A DNA stretch of 64,000 bases from Pantoea sp. Ep11b (GCF_040783975.1 NZ_CP160631.1:2418001-2482000), one strand, 5' to 3'. Positions 7,836-17,463 are shown, numbered from the stretch's first letter. The notes: a model not told the origin generated them from the letters alone. A program made the numbers and translations.

Positions 7836-8543
7836 ATGTCGCCACTCCATCCGCGTCCGCTGCGCGGCAAACTGGACGTTTCGTATCAGCAGTATGGCCG
7901 TTCGGTTCTGGGTGCCCCGCTGCTGTGGTTTCCGGCCCCGCTGGGGGATGCCGACAGTGGTCTGATTCTGGCCGGTACTCACGGTGATGAGAATGCGGCC
8001 ATTGCGACCCTCTCCGCCGCGTTACGGACGCTGCCCGAGGGCATGCGACGGCACCATGTGGTGCTGGCGGTTAATCCGGATGGCTGTCAGCTCGGGCTGC
8101 GCGCCAACGCCAATGGCGTCGATCTCAACCGCAACTTTCCGGCGGCGAACTGGCAGTCAGGCGACACCGTCTATCGCTGGAACAGTGCTGCCGATGCGCG
8201 CGACGTGGCGCTCTCCACCGGCACCCATCCGGCTTCCGAGCCGGAAACCCAGGCGCTCTGCGCCCTGATTCATCAGCTGAAACCGCGCTGGATCGTCTCC
8301 TGGCACGAACCGCTGGGCTGTGTTGACGATCCGCATCAGGTGGCGATTGGGGGCTGGCTGGCCAGCCACACCGGCCTTCCCCGCGTCAGCAGTGTCGGCT
8401 ATGACACGCCCGGCTCATTCGGCAGCTGGTGCAACGATCTCAGCCTGCCCTGCGTGACCGCTGAAATGCCGGTCGTGTCGGTCGATGAAGCCACCGAGGT
8501 CTATCTGAAGATGATGGTTAACCTGTTGCGCTGGCAGAAATAA
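7836..8543 (+). CDS. mpaA: Murein peptide amidase A
   Basis: A cytoplasmic zinc carboxypeptidase (M14-like) that cleaves the gamma-D-Glu-Dap bond in recycled murein tripeptide. The 235-residue product has the zinc motif THGDE (His-49, Glu-52), NPDG near 80-83, the substrate-binding DLNRNF (96-101) and a third zinc ligand at SWHEPLG (His-157). TAEMP near the C-terminus probably carries the catalytic Glu. The ribosome site is TTTGAGGAAATCACT before the ATG. Its last 26 bases overlap the end of ycjG on the other strand. The product, L-Ala-D-Glu, is the substrate of that neighbour. Confidence 0.95.
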   Translation: MSPLHPRPLRGKLDVSYQQYGRSVLGAPLLWFPAPLGDADSGLILAGTHGDENAAIATLSAALRTLPEGMRRHHVVLAVNPDGCQLGLRANANGVDLNRNFPAANWQSGDTVYRWNSAADARDVALSTGTHPASEPETQALCALIHQLKPRWIVSWHEPLGCVDDPHQVAIGGWLASHTGLPRVSSVGYDTPGSFGSWCNDLSLPCVTAEMPVVSVDEATEVYLKMMVNLLRWQK

Positions 8544-9501
8544 TCAGCTGCCCGTTGCGCACTTTAATCGCCGGTTCGGCATCCACCGCCAGCCAGGTCG
8601 GACCGTCGAGATCGGCGAAGCGCGTCTGTGGCACCAGCGGCAGTGCGGCGCGGATGGCCCGCGAGGTGCAGAGCATACAGCCGAGCATGACCGCAAAGCC
8701 CTGCTGCTGTGCGTCCTCCGCCAGCGCCAGCGCCTCCGTCAGGCCGCCCGCTTTATCCAGTTTGATATTGACCATCTCGTAGCGACCCTGCAGCGCCGCC
8801 AGGCTGCTGCGGGTGTGACAGCTCTCGTCGGCACAAATGGGCAGCGGATGGATGAAGTTCTCCAGGGCTGCTTCTTCACCGGCGGGCAGAGGCTGCTCCA
8901 GCATTGCCACATTGATGTCCGCCAGCAGCTGACAGCGCGCGGCCAGCCCTTCAGCGTGCCAGGATTCGTTGGCATCCACGATCAGCGTCGCCTCCGGCAC
9001 GGCGGCGCGGATGGCCATCAGGCGCTCGGTGATAAAATTATTATCCAGCTTAATCTTCAGCAACGTCGCGCCATGCTGCCAGAGCGCCAGGGCGCTGCTG
9101 GCCATCGCTTCGGGTGTATCAATGCTGACGGTCTGTGCCGTCACCACATCCGCTGGCGCATTCACACCGCTCAGCTGCCAGAGGCTGCTGTTCTGCTGAT
9201 GCGCGGCGAGATCCCACAGCGCACTGTCAATGGCGTTGCGCGCCGCGCCGGCAGGCAGCGCCTGCTGCAACGCCTCACGCGTCATCCCCTGTTGCAGTGC
9301 AGGCAGGATCGCGGCAATCTGCGCCAGCACCGAGGCCTCGCTTTCGCCATAACGTGCGTAGGGTGTCGCTTCACCGACGCCTTTGACGCCATCTTCCTCA
9401 ATTTCCACCACCACCACTTTTACTTCAGTCCGGGTTCCGCGAGCGATGACAAACGGCGTATGTAACGGCCAGGCTTCGGGATAACTTTTTACCGTTCTCA
9501 T
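8518..9501 (-). CDS. ycjG: L-Ala-D/L-Glu epimerase
   Basis: An enolase-superfamily epimerase that converts L-Ala-D-Glu from murein recycling to L-Ala-L-Glu. The ATG at 9501 (ribosome site GGAGTGGAA) starts MRTVKSYPEAWPLHTPF, as in the E. coli protein; upstream in-frame starts lack support. The 327-residue chain shows the LKIKLDNN catalytic lysine pair, the metal ligands in IVDANESW, MLEQPLP and ICADES, and the second catalytic Lys in MVNIKLDK. In E. coli the gene is also called ykfB-like or AEE. It is tail-to-tail with mpaA, overlapping by 26 bases. Confidence 0.94.
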   Translation of the reverse strand: MRTVKSYPEAWPLHTPFVIARGTRTEVKVVVVEIEEDGVKGVGEATPYARYGESEASVLAQIAAILPALQQGMTREALQQALPAGAARNAIDSALWDLAAHQQNSSLWQLSGVNAPADVVTAQTVSIDTPEAMASSALALWQHGATLLKIKLDNNFITERLMAIRAAVPEATLIVDANESWHAEGLAARCQLLADINVAMLEQPLPAGEEAALENFIHPLPICADESCHTRSSLAALQGRYEMVNIKLDKAGGLTEALALAEDAQQQGFAVMLGCMLCTSRAIRAALPLVPQTRFADLDGPTWLAVDAEPAIKVRNGQLIISASATG

Positions 9502-9638
9502 TTCCACTCCACAATGGGTGACAGACCGCCACGTTAAATTCCACAATTGAACTCGTAAACCCTTAACATTTATGTCATAAACAACGGCTATCTTTCACGG
9601 TTTTGTGTCAGATCTTTTTTTCATCAAAAGGAATCACT

Positions 9639-10142
9639 ATGTCTCAGACTGTTCATTTTCAGGGTAACGCGGTACCGGTTGCGGGTCAGTTTCCTCAGGC
9701 TGGCGATAAAGCCAAAGCCTTTACGCTGGTGGCAAAGAACCTGGTTAACGTCGCGCTCTCTGAGTATGCAGGAAAACGCAAAATTCTGAACATTTTCCCG
9801 AGCGTGGATACCGGCGTCTGCGCCTCATCGGTCCGCAAATTCAACCAGGCCGCCAGCGAACTGAACAACACCGTGGTGCTGTGCATCTCTGCGGATCTGC
9901 CCTTTGCCCAGTCACGTTTCTGTGGCGCAGAGAACCTGAGCAACGTGGTAACGCTGTCGACGCTGCGCGGTTCAGAGTTCAAATATGATTATGGCGTGGA
10001 AATTGCTGACGGTGCGCTGGAAGGTCTGACCGCGCGGGCGGTGATTGTGCTGGATGAGAACGATAAGGTGCTCTACAGCCAGCTGGTTAACGAAATTACG
10101 ACCGAACCAGATTATGACGCTGCGCTGGCCGCACTGAAGTAA
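9639..10142 (+). CDS. tpx: Thiol peroxidase Tpx
   Basis: A thioredoxin-dependent atypical 2-Cys peroxiredoxin that reduces lipid and hydrogen peroxides in the periplasm or cytoplasm. From the ATG at 9639 (AAAGGAATCACT upstream) the product is 167 residues, one short of E. coli. The peroxidatic Cys-61 is in DTGVCASSV and the resolving Cys-95 in QSRFCGAE, with a third Cys at 82 as in E. coli. It is a single-gene unit ended by the strong hairpin at 10233 and convergent with tyrR, the same arrangement as in E. coli. Confidence 0.98.
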   Translation: MSQTVHFQGNAVPVAGQFPQAGDKAKAFTLVAKNLVNVALSEYAGKRKILNIFPSVDTGVCASSVRKFNQAASELNNTVVLCISADLPFAQSRFCGAENLSNVVTLSTLRGSEFKYDYGVEIADGALEGLTARAVIVLDENDKVLYSQLVNEITTEPDYDAALAALK

Positions 10143-10232
10143 TCAGCGATTCGGATGGCTGACCGTTCCCTGATTCGGGTTTCGCCAGCCAGAGACAGAG
10201 AACGTAACGTGCCCTGTGCAGGGTCTGAAGAG

Positions 10233-10268
10233 AAAAACGTTCCCGGAGAACATGCCGGGGACGTTTTT
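10233..10268. terminator. Bidirectional terminator between tpx and tyrR
   Basis: A 14-bp stem (AAAAACGTTCCCGG with CCGGGGACGTTTTT, one G-T pair), loop of eight. It carries an A run on one side and a T run on the other, so it can serve both convergent genes. Confidence 0.92.
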
Positions 10269-10377
10269 AATCCTGCCAGCCCGATGACGCACCCCAGCAA
10301 TCGGGCATTATCGGGATGCGGTGCGTCCTGCCCCTGAGCCAGATAAGCCTGACTCTGCTGGCAATCCCTCTCCTCTC

Positions 10378-11943
10378 TTATTCGTTTTCCGTGCGTTTCT
10401 GCCCCAGACCATATTCCCGCAGCTTATTCGCGATAGCGGTGTGGGACACGCCAAGCCGTTTCGCCAGTTTGCGCGTGCTGGGATAGGAGAGGTAGAGCCG
10501 CGTCAGGATCGAACGTTCAAAGCGGCTGGTAATCTGGTCCAGCGTGCCCTCCAGCGCCTCATCGCCCAGCGATACATCCAGCGCCTGTTCAGGCAGGACG
10601 ATATCCTGCGGCCGCAGCTCATAGCCTTCAAGCTGGGTCAGCGCGCGATAGAGAGCGTTCTTTAACTGACGCACGTTGCCCGGCCAGGCATAGCGGGTCA
10701 GAAACGCGTTGAGCTGCGGAGAGAGACGCGGGCGCGCCATCCCCTGCTCATCGGCAAAACGGGCAACGAACATCTCGGTCAGCGGCAGGATATCCTGAGG
10801 ACGATCGCGCAGAGGCGGCAGTTGCAGCGTCAGCACGTTAAGCCGGTAAAAGAGATCTTCACGAAACTCCCCGCGCTGCACCAGCTCGATGAGGTTCTTC
10901 TGCGTGGCGCAGATGACCCGCACATTAACATGCACTTCATGCTCTTCGCCGACGCGCCGGAAGGTGCCATCGTTAAGGAAACGCAGCAGCTTGGTCTGCA
11001 TTCTCGGCGACATCTCCCCGATCTCATCCAGCAGGACGGAACCGCCATTAGCCTGCTCAAAAAAGCCTTTCTTTCCTTCCAGCGCGTTCGGATAGGCGCC
11101 AGCGGCATGACCAAACAGTTCGCTTTCCGCGACGTCGTCGGGCAGCGAGGCGCAGTTCAGTGCCAGGAAAGGGTTTTTCCCGCGGGCGCTGCGCAGATGA
11201 CAGGCGCGAGCCAGCATATCTTTGCCGGTGCCGGTGTCACCGACGATCAGCAGGGGCGCGTCCAGCATCGCCAGTTTGCGCGCCTGATCGACTACCTGTC
11301 GCATCTTCGGCGTAACCGCAATGATATGGTCAAACTCCGATTCGTCAGTGACCACCAGATTCTGCAGCTGACGCCCCATGCGGGCTGTTGACTTCAGCAT
11401 CACCATCGCCCCTACCGGCCTGTCGCCCTGGCCCTCTTCGCCCGGCAGGTAAATCGGCCGGGCTTCCATCAGAAAATCGCGGCCTTCAATGACGACATGC
11501 TGCGCCTGCGCTTCAACCCGGTCGCTCTCCAGCCAGCGCATGAAGTTAAACCCGTTGATCAGATTACCCGCACTGACGTTGCGCATCTTCTCTTCATCGA
11601 GGTTAAACAGGTTCAGTGCGGCCGGGTTAGCCAGCTCAACCTTACTTTTCAGATCGACAGAGAAGACCGGATCCGGCATTGCTACCAGCAGCGCCGTGAG
11701 CGCACGATGTTCGCGTTCAGAGGGCATGTACGTTACGGTGCGCACATCTGTTACGCCAGGTGTACGCCTGATCTCCGCCATCAGGTTACTGAAGGCGTCG
11801 AATTCCAGTGCAGCAAAATTGAGGTAGATCCGCCCCAGCGCCGTGATTTCTATTCCACGTAAATCGATGTTGCGTGCCACCAGCAGATCGAGCAGTTCGC
11901 GCGTCAGACCGATACGGTCCTGACAGAACACTTCCAGACGCAT
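10378..11943 (-). CDS. tyrR: Aromatic amino-acid regulator TyrR
   Basis: A cytoplasmic regulator of aromatic amino-acid synthesis and transport that binds Tyr, Phe or Trp. The start is ATG 11943 (MRLEVFCQDR as in E. coli), giving 521 residues. Order: ACT domain (1-75), PAS domain (about 80-190), AAA+ domain with Walker A GDTGTGKD (235-242) and Walker B LLDEIGEM, and C-terminal Fis-type helix-turn-helix ending SHTAIANKLREYG. Unlike E. coli TyrR, which runs GHAPEGKKG, this protein has an eight-residue segment with GAYPNA at 282-287, a degenerate relic of the GAFTGA loop used by sigma-54 activators. Confidence 0.97.
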   Translation of the reverse strand: MRLEVFCQDRIGLTRELLDLLVARNIDLRGIEITALGRIYLNFAALEFDAFSNLMAEIRRTPGVTDVRTVTYMPSEREHRALTALLVAMPDPVFSVDLKSKVELANPAALNLFNLDEEKMRNVSAGNLINGFNFMRWLESDRVEAQAQHVVIEGRDFLMEARPIYLPGEEGQGDRPVGAMVMLKSTARMGRQLQNLVVTDESEFDHIIAVTPKMRQVVDQARKLAMLDAPLLIVGDTGTGKDMLARACHLRSARGKNPFLALNCASLPDDVAESELFGHAAGAYPNALEGKKGFFEQANGGSVLLDEIGEMSPRMQTKLLRFLNDGTFRRVGEEHEVHVNVRVICATQKNLIELVQRGEFREDLFYRLNVLTLQLPPLRDRPQDILPLTEMFVARFADEQGMARPRLSPQLNAFLTRYAWPGNVRQLKNALYRALTQLEGYELRPQDIVLPEQALDVSLGDEALEGTLDQITSRFERSILTRLYLSYPSTRKLAKRLGVSHTAIANKLREYGLGQKRTENE

Positions 11944-12102
11944 TGCGTTCGCCTTAATCAGGTTCAGATAGGAGAATAATACGCTAACTCCCACGCCCGC
12001 AGAAAGGGATCTGTCAGGAAAAGTTGACAGTACAGGCGCGGTTGGCGCGCTTTTGTACGGAGGCGGATGCATGTGCAGTCAGAAGAGTAAATCCTTAAGG
12101 GA

Positions 12103-12237
12103 ATGGCGCACTTTATCCGGGAGAAAAACGGGATGGCCTTTACGCTGCCAGCGGATCCGGTGATCACCGATGAAGCAGCCTGTCCGGGAACCTGTCTCAC
12201 TATCGATTCGCGGCAGGTGCTTCGCCAGCCACAGTAA
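12103..12237 (+). CDS. Doubtful 44-residue reading frame before tyrR
   Basis: A short frame divergent from tyrR: MAHFIREKNGMAFTLPADP, then a CPGTC motif, ending RQPQ. AAGG lies about 3 bases before the ATG. No family is recognised. It ends a few bases before a strong hairpin, which is the main reason to list it. Confidence 0.2.
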   Translation: MAHFIREKNGMAFTLPADPVITDEAACPGTCLTIDSRQVLRQPQ

Positions 12238-12239
12238 TG

Positions 12240-12266
12240 ACTAAAGGCGGCCAGGCCGCCTTTAGT
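12240..12266. terminator. Perfect hairpin between tyrR and ycjF
   Basis: A near-perfect palindrome (ACTAAAGGCGGCC/GGCCGCCTTTAGT around a single central base) lies 15 bases after the ycjF stop. The arm itself supplies the T/A tract, so it can act on either strand. It probably ends the psp-ycjXF transcript. Confidence 0.6.
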
Positions 12267-12280
12267 CTGTTCTCTGCACG

Positions 12281-13342
12281 TCAGGCGGACTTATTGCCGC
12301 CCTTCTGCAACGCCTCTTTCATCTGGCCCAGCAGCTCGCGGCGAAAATCGCCGAGTCGCGGTTTATCCTGCTCCAGCCAGGGTAAAGGACGGCAGAGTTC
12401 CATCGCTTTGATGCCCAGCCGCGCCGTCAGCAGTCCCGCGCCGATGCCCTGCGCGGCACGGGTCGACAGCCGGGCGGCAATATCCTGTGACATCCAGTCC
12501 ATCCCTACCTCTCTGACCAGCTCTGATGCACCGGCAAACGCCATATTGATCAGCACCAGCCGGAACAGCCGGATGCGGCTGAAGTAGCCCAGCTCAATCC
12601 CGTATATCGCCGCGATACGATTCACCAGCCGCAGGTTGCGCCAGGCGATAAAGGCCATATCCACCAGCGCCAGCGGACTGACCGCAATCATCAGCGTGGC
12701 TTCGGCCGCATGACGACTGATTTCACGCCGCGCCTGGCGATCCAGCACCGGCTGGACCAGCTGCGCATATAACCGGACAATTTCACTGTCGTTGTGGGTT
12801 TCATGCAGCGAGGCGTGCCAGCGCTGCAGCGCCGGATGCGCCTGATCCAGCTCCGCCTGCCGTGCCAGCTTTTCGCAGAATGCGCGGCCTTTACCGATGC
12901 CGTGGCTCTGCAGCAGCTCACGGCCCACATCCCGCTCTTCCGCACGCTGACGCAGCTGCCAGAGTCGACGCCATTCGGCGGTCAGCGCGCCGGCACCCGC
13001 CAGCACGACCAGGCCGCCCGCGACGCCGCTGCCGAGTGAAAACCAGTCGCGGGCGAGCCAGGCGTCATGTGTCCACTGCACGCCCTGCGCAACCACGCTG
13101 ACACCAAACAGCAGCGCGCCTGCGGTAACCAGTTTGCGCCACAGGCTGCGGCGGGGTTTCAGCGCCGCTTCCACCGCCCGTTCACCCGCGCCCTCCTCTT
13201 CAACGGCCACGTCGTCATCCGGTACCGCCAGAAACGCCGCCTGCGCTTCCGGGTCAAAACTCTGTGCCGGACGCAGCGGCGTGTGCGTGCTCTCATCCAG
13301 CGGGCGGGCAAAGTCGATACGCGGCTTCAGCGGTTCACTCAT
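12281..13342 (-). CDS. ycjF: UPF0283 inner-membrane protein YcjF
   Basis: A 353-residue membrane protein of the DUF697/UPF0283 family, usually encoded with the ATPase YcjX and co-induced with the phage-shock response; its molecular function is unproven. The N-terminal 70 residues are soluble and acidic, followed by two helices (about 72-120: [18 protein letters not shown] and [17 protein letters not shown]), and a C-terminal DUF697-type region with [34 protein letters not shown] features. The start ATG overlaps the ycjX stop by 4 bases, implying translational coupling. Confidence 0.93.
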   Translation of the reverse strand: MSEPLKPRIDFARPLDESTHTPLRPAQSFDPEAQAAFLAVPDDDVAVEEEGAGERAVEAALKPRRSLWRKLVTAGALLFGVSVVAQGVQWTHDAWLARDWFSLGSGVAGGLVVLAGAGALTAEWRRLWQLRQRAEERDVGRELLQSHGIGKGRAFCEKLARQAELDQAHPALQRWHASLHETHNDSEIVRLYAQLVQPVLDRQARREISRHAAEATLMIAVSPLALVDMAFIAWRNLRLVNRIAAIYGIELGYFSRIRLFRLVLINMAFAGASELVREVGMDWMSQDIAARLSTRAAQGIGAGLLTARLGIKAMELCRPLPWLEQDKPRLGDFRRELLGQMKEALQKGGNKSA

Positions 13343-14736
13343 CGTAATTTGTCTCCCAACAAAAATTCCAGCGCGGCATCCATGCGGATATGCGGCAGCG
13401 GACGATCGACATCGAGCTGCTGCGGCCGGAACTGTTCAAACTGAAAACCCTGCTGCTGCCAGAAAGCGTGCCCCGGCAGGCGCGGCGGCACTTCGCCGGG
13501 GTAGACGGTCAGCGGTTCGCCATCCGCCAGCCGGTGGCCGCGCAGGGCCGGGATTTTCTCACCCCGGTGATCGACCAGCCCGCTCTGCGTCGCCTGCACC
13601 GACGCCAGACCGATACAATCCATGCTGATGCCTTCGAATGCGGCGTTCTGCCAGGCATCCTGCACCAGCTGCTGCAGCAGCGAGACCATGTTGCCATGCT
13701 GATCGCTGGTAATGTGATCCGCCTTGGTGGCCGCAAACAGCAGTCGGTCGATCACCGGTGAAAACAGACGGCGGAACAGCGTGCGCTGCCCGTAATGAAA
13801 GCTCTGCATCAGCTGGGTCAGCGCCAGCCGCATATCGTTAAACGCCTGAGGTCCGCTGTTGAGCGGTTGGAGGCAGTCGACCAGCACGATCTGGCGATCG
13901 AAGCGGAGGAAATGATTTTTATAAAAGCCTTTCACCACATGCTGACAGTAGTAGTTAAACCGCTGCTGGAGCATGCTGAAATTGCTGCCCTTGTCAGCCT
14001 GGGTCAGCCTCGCGAGTTGTGTCTCATCCAGCACGGGCAGCGGGAAAAACTGCAGCGCAGGCGCCCCCGCCATATCGCCGGGCAGCACGAAGCGGCCAGG
14101 CTGAATAAAGTGCAGGCCTTCGGATTTACAGCGGTGCAGATAGTCGGTCCAGGCGGCAGCGATCTCTGCCAGCAGCGTCTCATCGGCGGGTGCCAGCGGA
14201 TCGAACTTTTCACACAGCGCGCGCCAGGGCTTTGCCCACGCCGCGCGATCGCCATGCAGCAGCCCGTTCATCTGCCGCGACCAGGCGAGGTAATCCTGCG
14301 CCAGCATCGGCAGATCCAGCAGCCATTCGCCGGGGTAGTCGACGATCTCCAGATAGAGCGTTGCGGTCTCTTTCAGGTGGCGCAGCAGCGAATCACCCGG
14401 ACGGTAGCGCAGCGCCAGCCGCATTTCGCTAACGCCGCGGGTCGGCGTGGGCCAGGCGGGCGGCTGGCTGTAAAGCTGGGCCAGTCCTTCGTCGTAGGTA
14501 AAGCGCGCCGTGCCCATGTCGCGCTGCGGCACCCGCTTTACCCCTAACAGACGCTCATCCCGCACCACGGAAAACAGCGGCAAACGTGCGCCGCTGTGTA
14601 CCGTTAAAAGCTGATTAACCAGTGAGGTGATGAATGCCGTTTTTCCGCTGCGGCTTAGCCCGGTTACGGCCAGACGCAGATGGCGATCGACGCCACGGTT
14701 CATCAACGCCATCAATTCAGTTTGCAGTCTTTTCAT
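13339..14736 (-). CDS. ycjX: P-loop ATPase YcjX (DUF463)
   Basis: A 465-residue Ras-like P-loop NTPase of the DUF463 family. Walker A is [10 protein letters not shown] at about 27-36. [13 protein letters not shown] near 131-143 is the Walker B or switch-II-like element, and FAATKADHI near 332 is the nucleotide-specificity region (TKxD). It is a stress-induced protein of the PspF regulon in E. coli. Its first 20 bases overlap the 3' end of pspD, and its end overlaps ycjF by 4 bases. So pspABCD-ycjX-ycjF reads as one operon here, without the ycjM-W sugar cluster that separates them in E. coli. Confidence 0.95.
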   Translation of the reverse strand: MKRLQTELMALMNRGVDRHLRLAVTGLSRSGKTAFITSLVNQLLTVHSGARLPLFSVVRDERLLGVKRVPQRDMGTARFTYDEGLAQLYSQPPAWPTPTRGVSEMRLALRYRPGDSLLRHLKETATLYLEIVDYPGEWLLDLPMLAQDYLAWSRQMNGLLHGDRAAWAKPWRALCEKFDPLAPADETLLAEIAAAWTDYLHRCKSEGLHFIQPGRFVLPGDMAGAPALQFFPLPVLDETQLARLTQADKGSNFSMLQQRFNYYCQHVVKGFYKNHFLRFDRQIVLVDCLQPLNSGPQAFNDMRLALTQLMQSFHYGQRTLFRRLFSPVIDRLLFAATKADHITSDQHGNMVSLLQQLVQDAWQNAAFEGISMDCIGLASVQATQSGLVDHRGEKIPALRGHRLADGEPLTVYPGEVPPRLPGHAFWQQQGFQFEQFRPQQLDVDRPLPHIRMDAALEFLLGDKLR

Positions 14737-14965
14737 CTTTCTCCCTGATGAAGCGCGACGCCATGCGGTTCATGACGCGCTTCAGCAGTGGCTCCAGCGC
14801 CACCGCCAGCAGCAGACGTAACGGGCGTCGCGCTACCGATTTCACTGCCCAGCCGGTCACCCCAGCCGGACCATAAGTCACCGCATTGATAATGATAAAT
14901 TTAGCCGCCGACTTCAATGCAGGTGTCGCGCGGTGACGAAAAGCAGTGGATCGCGAATAGGACAT
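14717..14965 (-). CDS. pspD: Phage shock protein D
   Basis: A small peripheral inner-membrane protein of the psp operon with unclear role. From the ATG at 14965 (perfect GGAGGT upstream) the product is 82 residues, slightly longer than the 73 of E. coli. The conserved core YGPAGVTGWAVKSVARRPLR, followed by a hydrophobic LLLAVALEPLL, identifies it. A start 12 bases upstream was rejected because the ribosome site would lie inside the coding region. The end overlaps ycjX by 20 bases. Confidence 0.92.
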   Translation of the reverse strand: MSYSRSTAFRHRATPALKSAAKFIIINAVTYGPAGVTGWAVKSVARRPLRLLLAVALEPLLKRVMNRMASRFIREKDEKTAN

Positions 14966-15018
14966 TAACACCTCCATCGGGTTGGCATACGGGCCGGAAG
15001 CGGCCCGGAAACAGCGTA

Positions 15019-15372
15019 TCAGATCTGACGGAAACGGCTGCGCACACTGAAGGTTTCAGAGGTGACATAGCGTTCTATGTCACGCACGCTGCCTTCATCA
15101 CGCTGCAGGGCGCTTTCCAGCTGGTCCAGCAGTTCGCTGGCGCTGGGCTGGCGCGCCTCCTCCGTGACAGTGGCGGGTTTCTCATCCAGCACAAACCCCA
15201 GTACAAAATAGGCAATGACGGTAAAAAGAAACAGGCCAAAGAACAGGGATAACACGACGATGACTCGCAGCAGACGCACCGGAATATCCAGATACTCCGC
15301 CAGGCCTGCGCAGACCCCCATCAGTTTTCCTTCAGCAGGTTTGCGCCACAGCTTACGGCCCTTCATGATCAT
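15019..15372 (-). CDS. pspC: Phage shock protein C
   Basis: An inner-membrane sensor that, with PspB, recruits PspA when the membrane is stressed by secretin mislocalisation or loss of proton-motive force. It has 117 residues, with the PspC domain (KLWRKPAEGKLMGVCAGLAEYLDIPV) leading into one hydrophobic helix (about 38-63), then a cytoplasmic or periplasmic tail ending SVRSRFRQI as in E. coli. The chosen ATG overlaps the pspB stop (ATGA) with GGAGG just upstream. A second Met two codons in is equally possible. Confidence 0.95.
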   Translation of the reverse strand: MIMKGRKLWRKPAEGKLMGVCAGLAEYLDIPVRLLRVIVVLSLFFGLFLFTVIAYFVLGFVLDEKPATVTEEARQPSASELLDQLESALQRDEGSVRDIERYVTSETFSVRSRFRQI

Positions 15373-15596
15373 GGCTGCCTCCAGTTCGGATGTTCGGCGT
15401 CCAGAATGGCCTCCAGCGCATCAATCCGTTCGCGCATCCGCTGCGCGTCCTGAGTGACGCGCTGCAGACGCTGGATTTCGCTTTGAGACAGCTCCGAACC
15501 GCCATTGCGCTTGTTGCTGTAATGCAGCCATAACCAGATCGGTGCAACAAACAGCACAAAGATCGTTAAGGGTATGGCGAGAAAAAGTGCGCTCAT
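15369..15596 (-). CDS. pspB: Phage shock protein B
   Basis: A 75-residue inner-membrane partner of PspC. One N-terminal helix (LFLAIPLTIFVLFVAPIWLWL, about 4-24) is followed by a cytoplasmic coiled-coil (LSQSEIQRLQRVTQDAQRMRERIDALEAILD). PspB-PspC lift PspA repression of PspF. It is spaced 34 bases from pspA and overlaps pspC by 4. Confidence 0.96.
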   Translation of the reverse strand: MSALFLAIPLTIFVLFVAPIWLWLHYSNKRNGGSELSQSEIQRLQRVTQDAQRMRERIDALEAILDAEHPNWRQP

Positions 15597-15630
15597 TGAC
15601 TCTCCTTAATCACTATCGCAACGTCGACAA

Positions 15631-16296
15631 TTACTCACCGCGGTTCATTCTGGCTTTCAGCGCGTTGAGCTGCTGACTGATCTCATCGTCTGCTTTCAGG
15701 TCAGTGAACTGCTGGTCCAGCGTTTTCGGCTTACCAAAACCGTGGCTCTCCGCTTCCGCTTCCATATGATCGATGCGACGTTCGAAAGACTCAAATCGCG
15801 CCATCGCTTCATCAATTTTACCGCTGTCCAGCTGACGACGGACATCGCGGGAAGAGGAGGCGGCCTGGTGACGCAGGGTCAGCGCCTGCTGACGGGCACG
15901 GGTCTCGCTGAGTTTTTTCTCCAGCTCACCAATCTCGCCTTTCATACGCTCCAGCGTCTCTTCAACCTGACTCACTTCCTGCTTCAGTGACGCGATAAGA
16001 TCGGTGAGTTTCTGTTTTTCAATCAGCGCAGAGCGGGCCAGATCTTCTTTATCTTTGCGCAGCGCCAGCTCCGCTTTTTCCTGCCATTCAGCCTGCTGAA
16101 TCTCAGCCTGTTCGATGCGGCGTGACAGCTGTTTCTTTTCTGCCAGCGCCCGTGCAGAGGTGGAGCGCACTTCGACTAAGGTGTCTTCCATCTCCTGAAT
16201 CATGAGCCGGACCAGCTTCTGCGGATCTTCCGCGCGCTCCAGCAGGGAATTGATGTTGGCGTTCACGATATCGGCGAAACGAGAAAAAATACCCAT
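15631..16296 (-). CDS. pspA: Phage shock protein A
   Basis: The ESCRT-III-like effector of the phage-shock response: it binds and stabilises stressed inner membrane and, when free, inhibits PspF. From the ATG at 16296 (GAGGAACAGC upstream) it has 221 residues, against 222 in E. coli. It starts with an amphipathic helix ([19 protein letters not shown]) and is otherwise long coiled-coil helices. The two psp transcripts diverge from the sigma-54 promoter region at 16349-16364. Confidence 0.97.
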   Translation of the reverse strand: MGIFSRFADIVNANINSLLERAEDPQKLVRLMIQEMEDTLVEVRSTSARALAEKKQLSRRIEQAEIQQAEWQEKAELALRKDKEDLARSALIEKQKLTDLIASLKQEVSQVEETLERMKGEIGELEKKLSETRARQQALTLRHQAASSSRDVRRQLDSGKIDEAMARFESFERRIDHMEAEAESHGFGKPKTLDQQFTDLKADDEISQQLNALKARMNRGE

Positions 16297-16348
16297 AATG
16301 CTGTTCCTCTTTTGATGTTTTACAGTTCTGTTGCTCTGCATGGTTCAT

Positions 16349-16364
16349 ACAAGATGCGTGCCAA
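16349..16364 (-). promoter_or_regulatory. Sigma-54 promoter of the psp operon
   Basis: On the minus strand TTGGCACGCATCTTGT has the GG of the -24 element and the TTG(T) -12 element at the correct 10-base spacing. The E. coli pspA promoter also ends TTGT. PspF bound upstream, towards its own divergent gene, would activate it. Confidence 0.9.
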
Positions 16365-16461
16365 TTTTATAAGCCACTGATATTCAATGAATTGGAAATT
16401 TTACAGGCCTTTCAGCTTGCTCTAAGATAGTCAAAATGATTAATGGGTGGCGAAATTCATC

Positions 16462-17463
16462 ATGACAGGATCAAACGATAATCTTCTGGGCGAGTCGAAC
16501 AATTTTCTGGAAGTACTGGAGCAGGTTTCTAAGCTGGCTCCGCTGGAGAAGCCGGTGCTGGTGACGGGTGAACGCGGAACGGGTAAAGAGCTCATTGCCA
16601 GCCGCCTGCACTATCTCTCTGACCGCTGGCAGGGCCCGTTTATCTCGCTGAACTGTGCCGCGCTGAATGAAAATCTGCTGGACTCCGAACTCTTCGGGCA
16701 TGAGGCGGGCGCCTTTACCGGCGCGCAGAAGCGCCATCTGGGGCGTTTTGAGCGTGCAGACGGCGGCACGCTGTTTCTGGATGAGCTGGCAACCGCGCCG
16801 ATGCTGGTGCAGGAAAAGCTGCTCAGGGTAATTGAGTACGGGCAGCTGGAGCGTGTCGGCGGCAACCACTCCCTGCAGGTAAACGTCCGGCTGGTCTGCG
16901 CGACCAATGAAGATTTGCCCGCCCTGGCCGCGGCAGGAAAATTCCGCGCCGACCTGCTGGATCGTCTGGCATTTGATGTGGTGCAGCTGCCGCCTCTGCG
17001 CGAGCGCCGCAGCGATATTCTGGTGATGGCTGAGCATTTCGCTATCCAGATGTGCCGCGAGCTTGGCCTGCTGCTCTTTCCGGGATTTACGCCGCGCGCC
17101 CAGCAGGCGCTGCTCGACTATCACTGGCCGGGTAACGTTCGCGAACTGAAAAATGTGGTGGAGCGGTCGGTCTATCGTCATAACAGCAGCGAGCAGCCGC
17201 TGGATAAGGTGATTATTAACCCGTTCGCGGCGCGGCAGGAGCCGGTCGCGCTTCTGCCCGCCAGCCAGGCGGCTGAAAGCAGCGCCCTGCCCGCGCTGCC
17301 GCTGGATCTGCGGCAGTGGCAGAATCAGCAGGAGCGCGATCTGGTCGAAGCCAGCCTGCATCAGGCGCGTTATAACCAGCGCCGCGCCGCCGGTTTACTC
17401 GGCGTTACCTATCATCAGCTACGCGCGATGATGAAAAAGCACGATATCAAAGCCGAAATCTGA
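16462..17463 (+). CDS. pspF: psp operon transcriptional activator PspF
   Basis: A sigma-54 enhancer-binding protein lacking a regulatory domain; PspA controls it by direct binding. The start is uncertain: ATG 16462 (333 residues) was preferred over the GTG at 16447 because GGTGG lies about 11 bases before it, though both are weak. Walker A is GERGTGKE (36-43), the sigma-54-contacting loop GAFTGA is intact (83-88), and the Walker B-like region is GGTLFLDELATAP. The C-terminal Fis-type helix-turn-helix ends NQRRAAGLLGVTYHQLRAMMKKH. It is divergent from pspA, with the shared control region between them. Confidence 0.96.
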   Translation: MTGSNDNLLGESNNFLEVLEQVSKLAPLEKPVLVTGERGTGKELIASRLHYLSDRWQGPFISLNCAALNENLLDSELFGHEAGAFTGAQKRHLGRFERADGGTLFLDELATAPMLVQEKLLRVIEYGQLERVGGNHSLQVNVRLVCATNEDLPALAAAGKFRADLLDRLAFDVVQLPPLRERRSDILVMAEHFAIQMCRELGLLLFPGFTPRAQQALLDYHWPGNVRELKNVVERSVYRHNSSEQPLDKVIINPFAARQEPVALLPASQAAESSALPALPLDLRQWQNQQERDLVEASLHQARYNQRRAAGLLGVTYHQLRAMMKKHDIKAEI

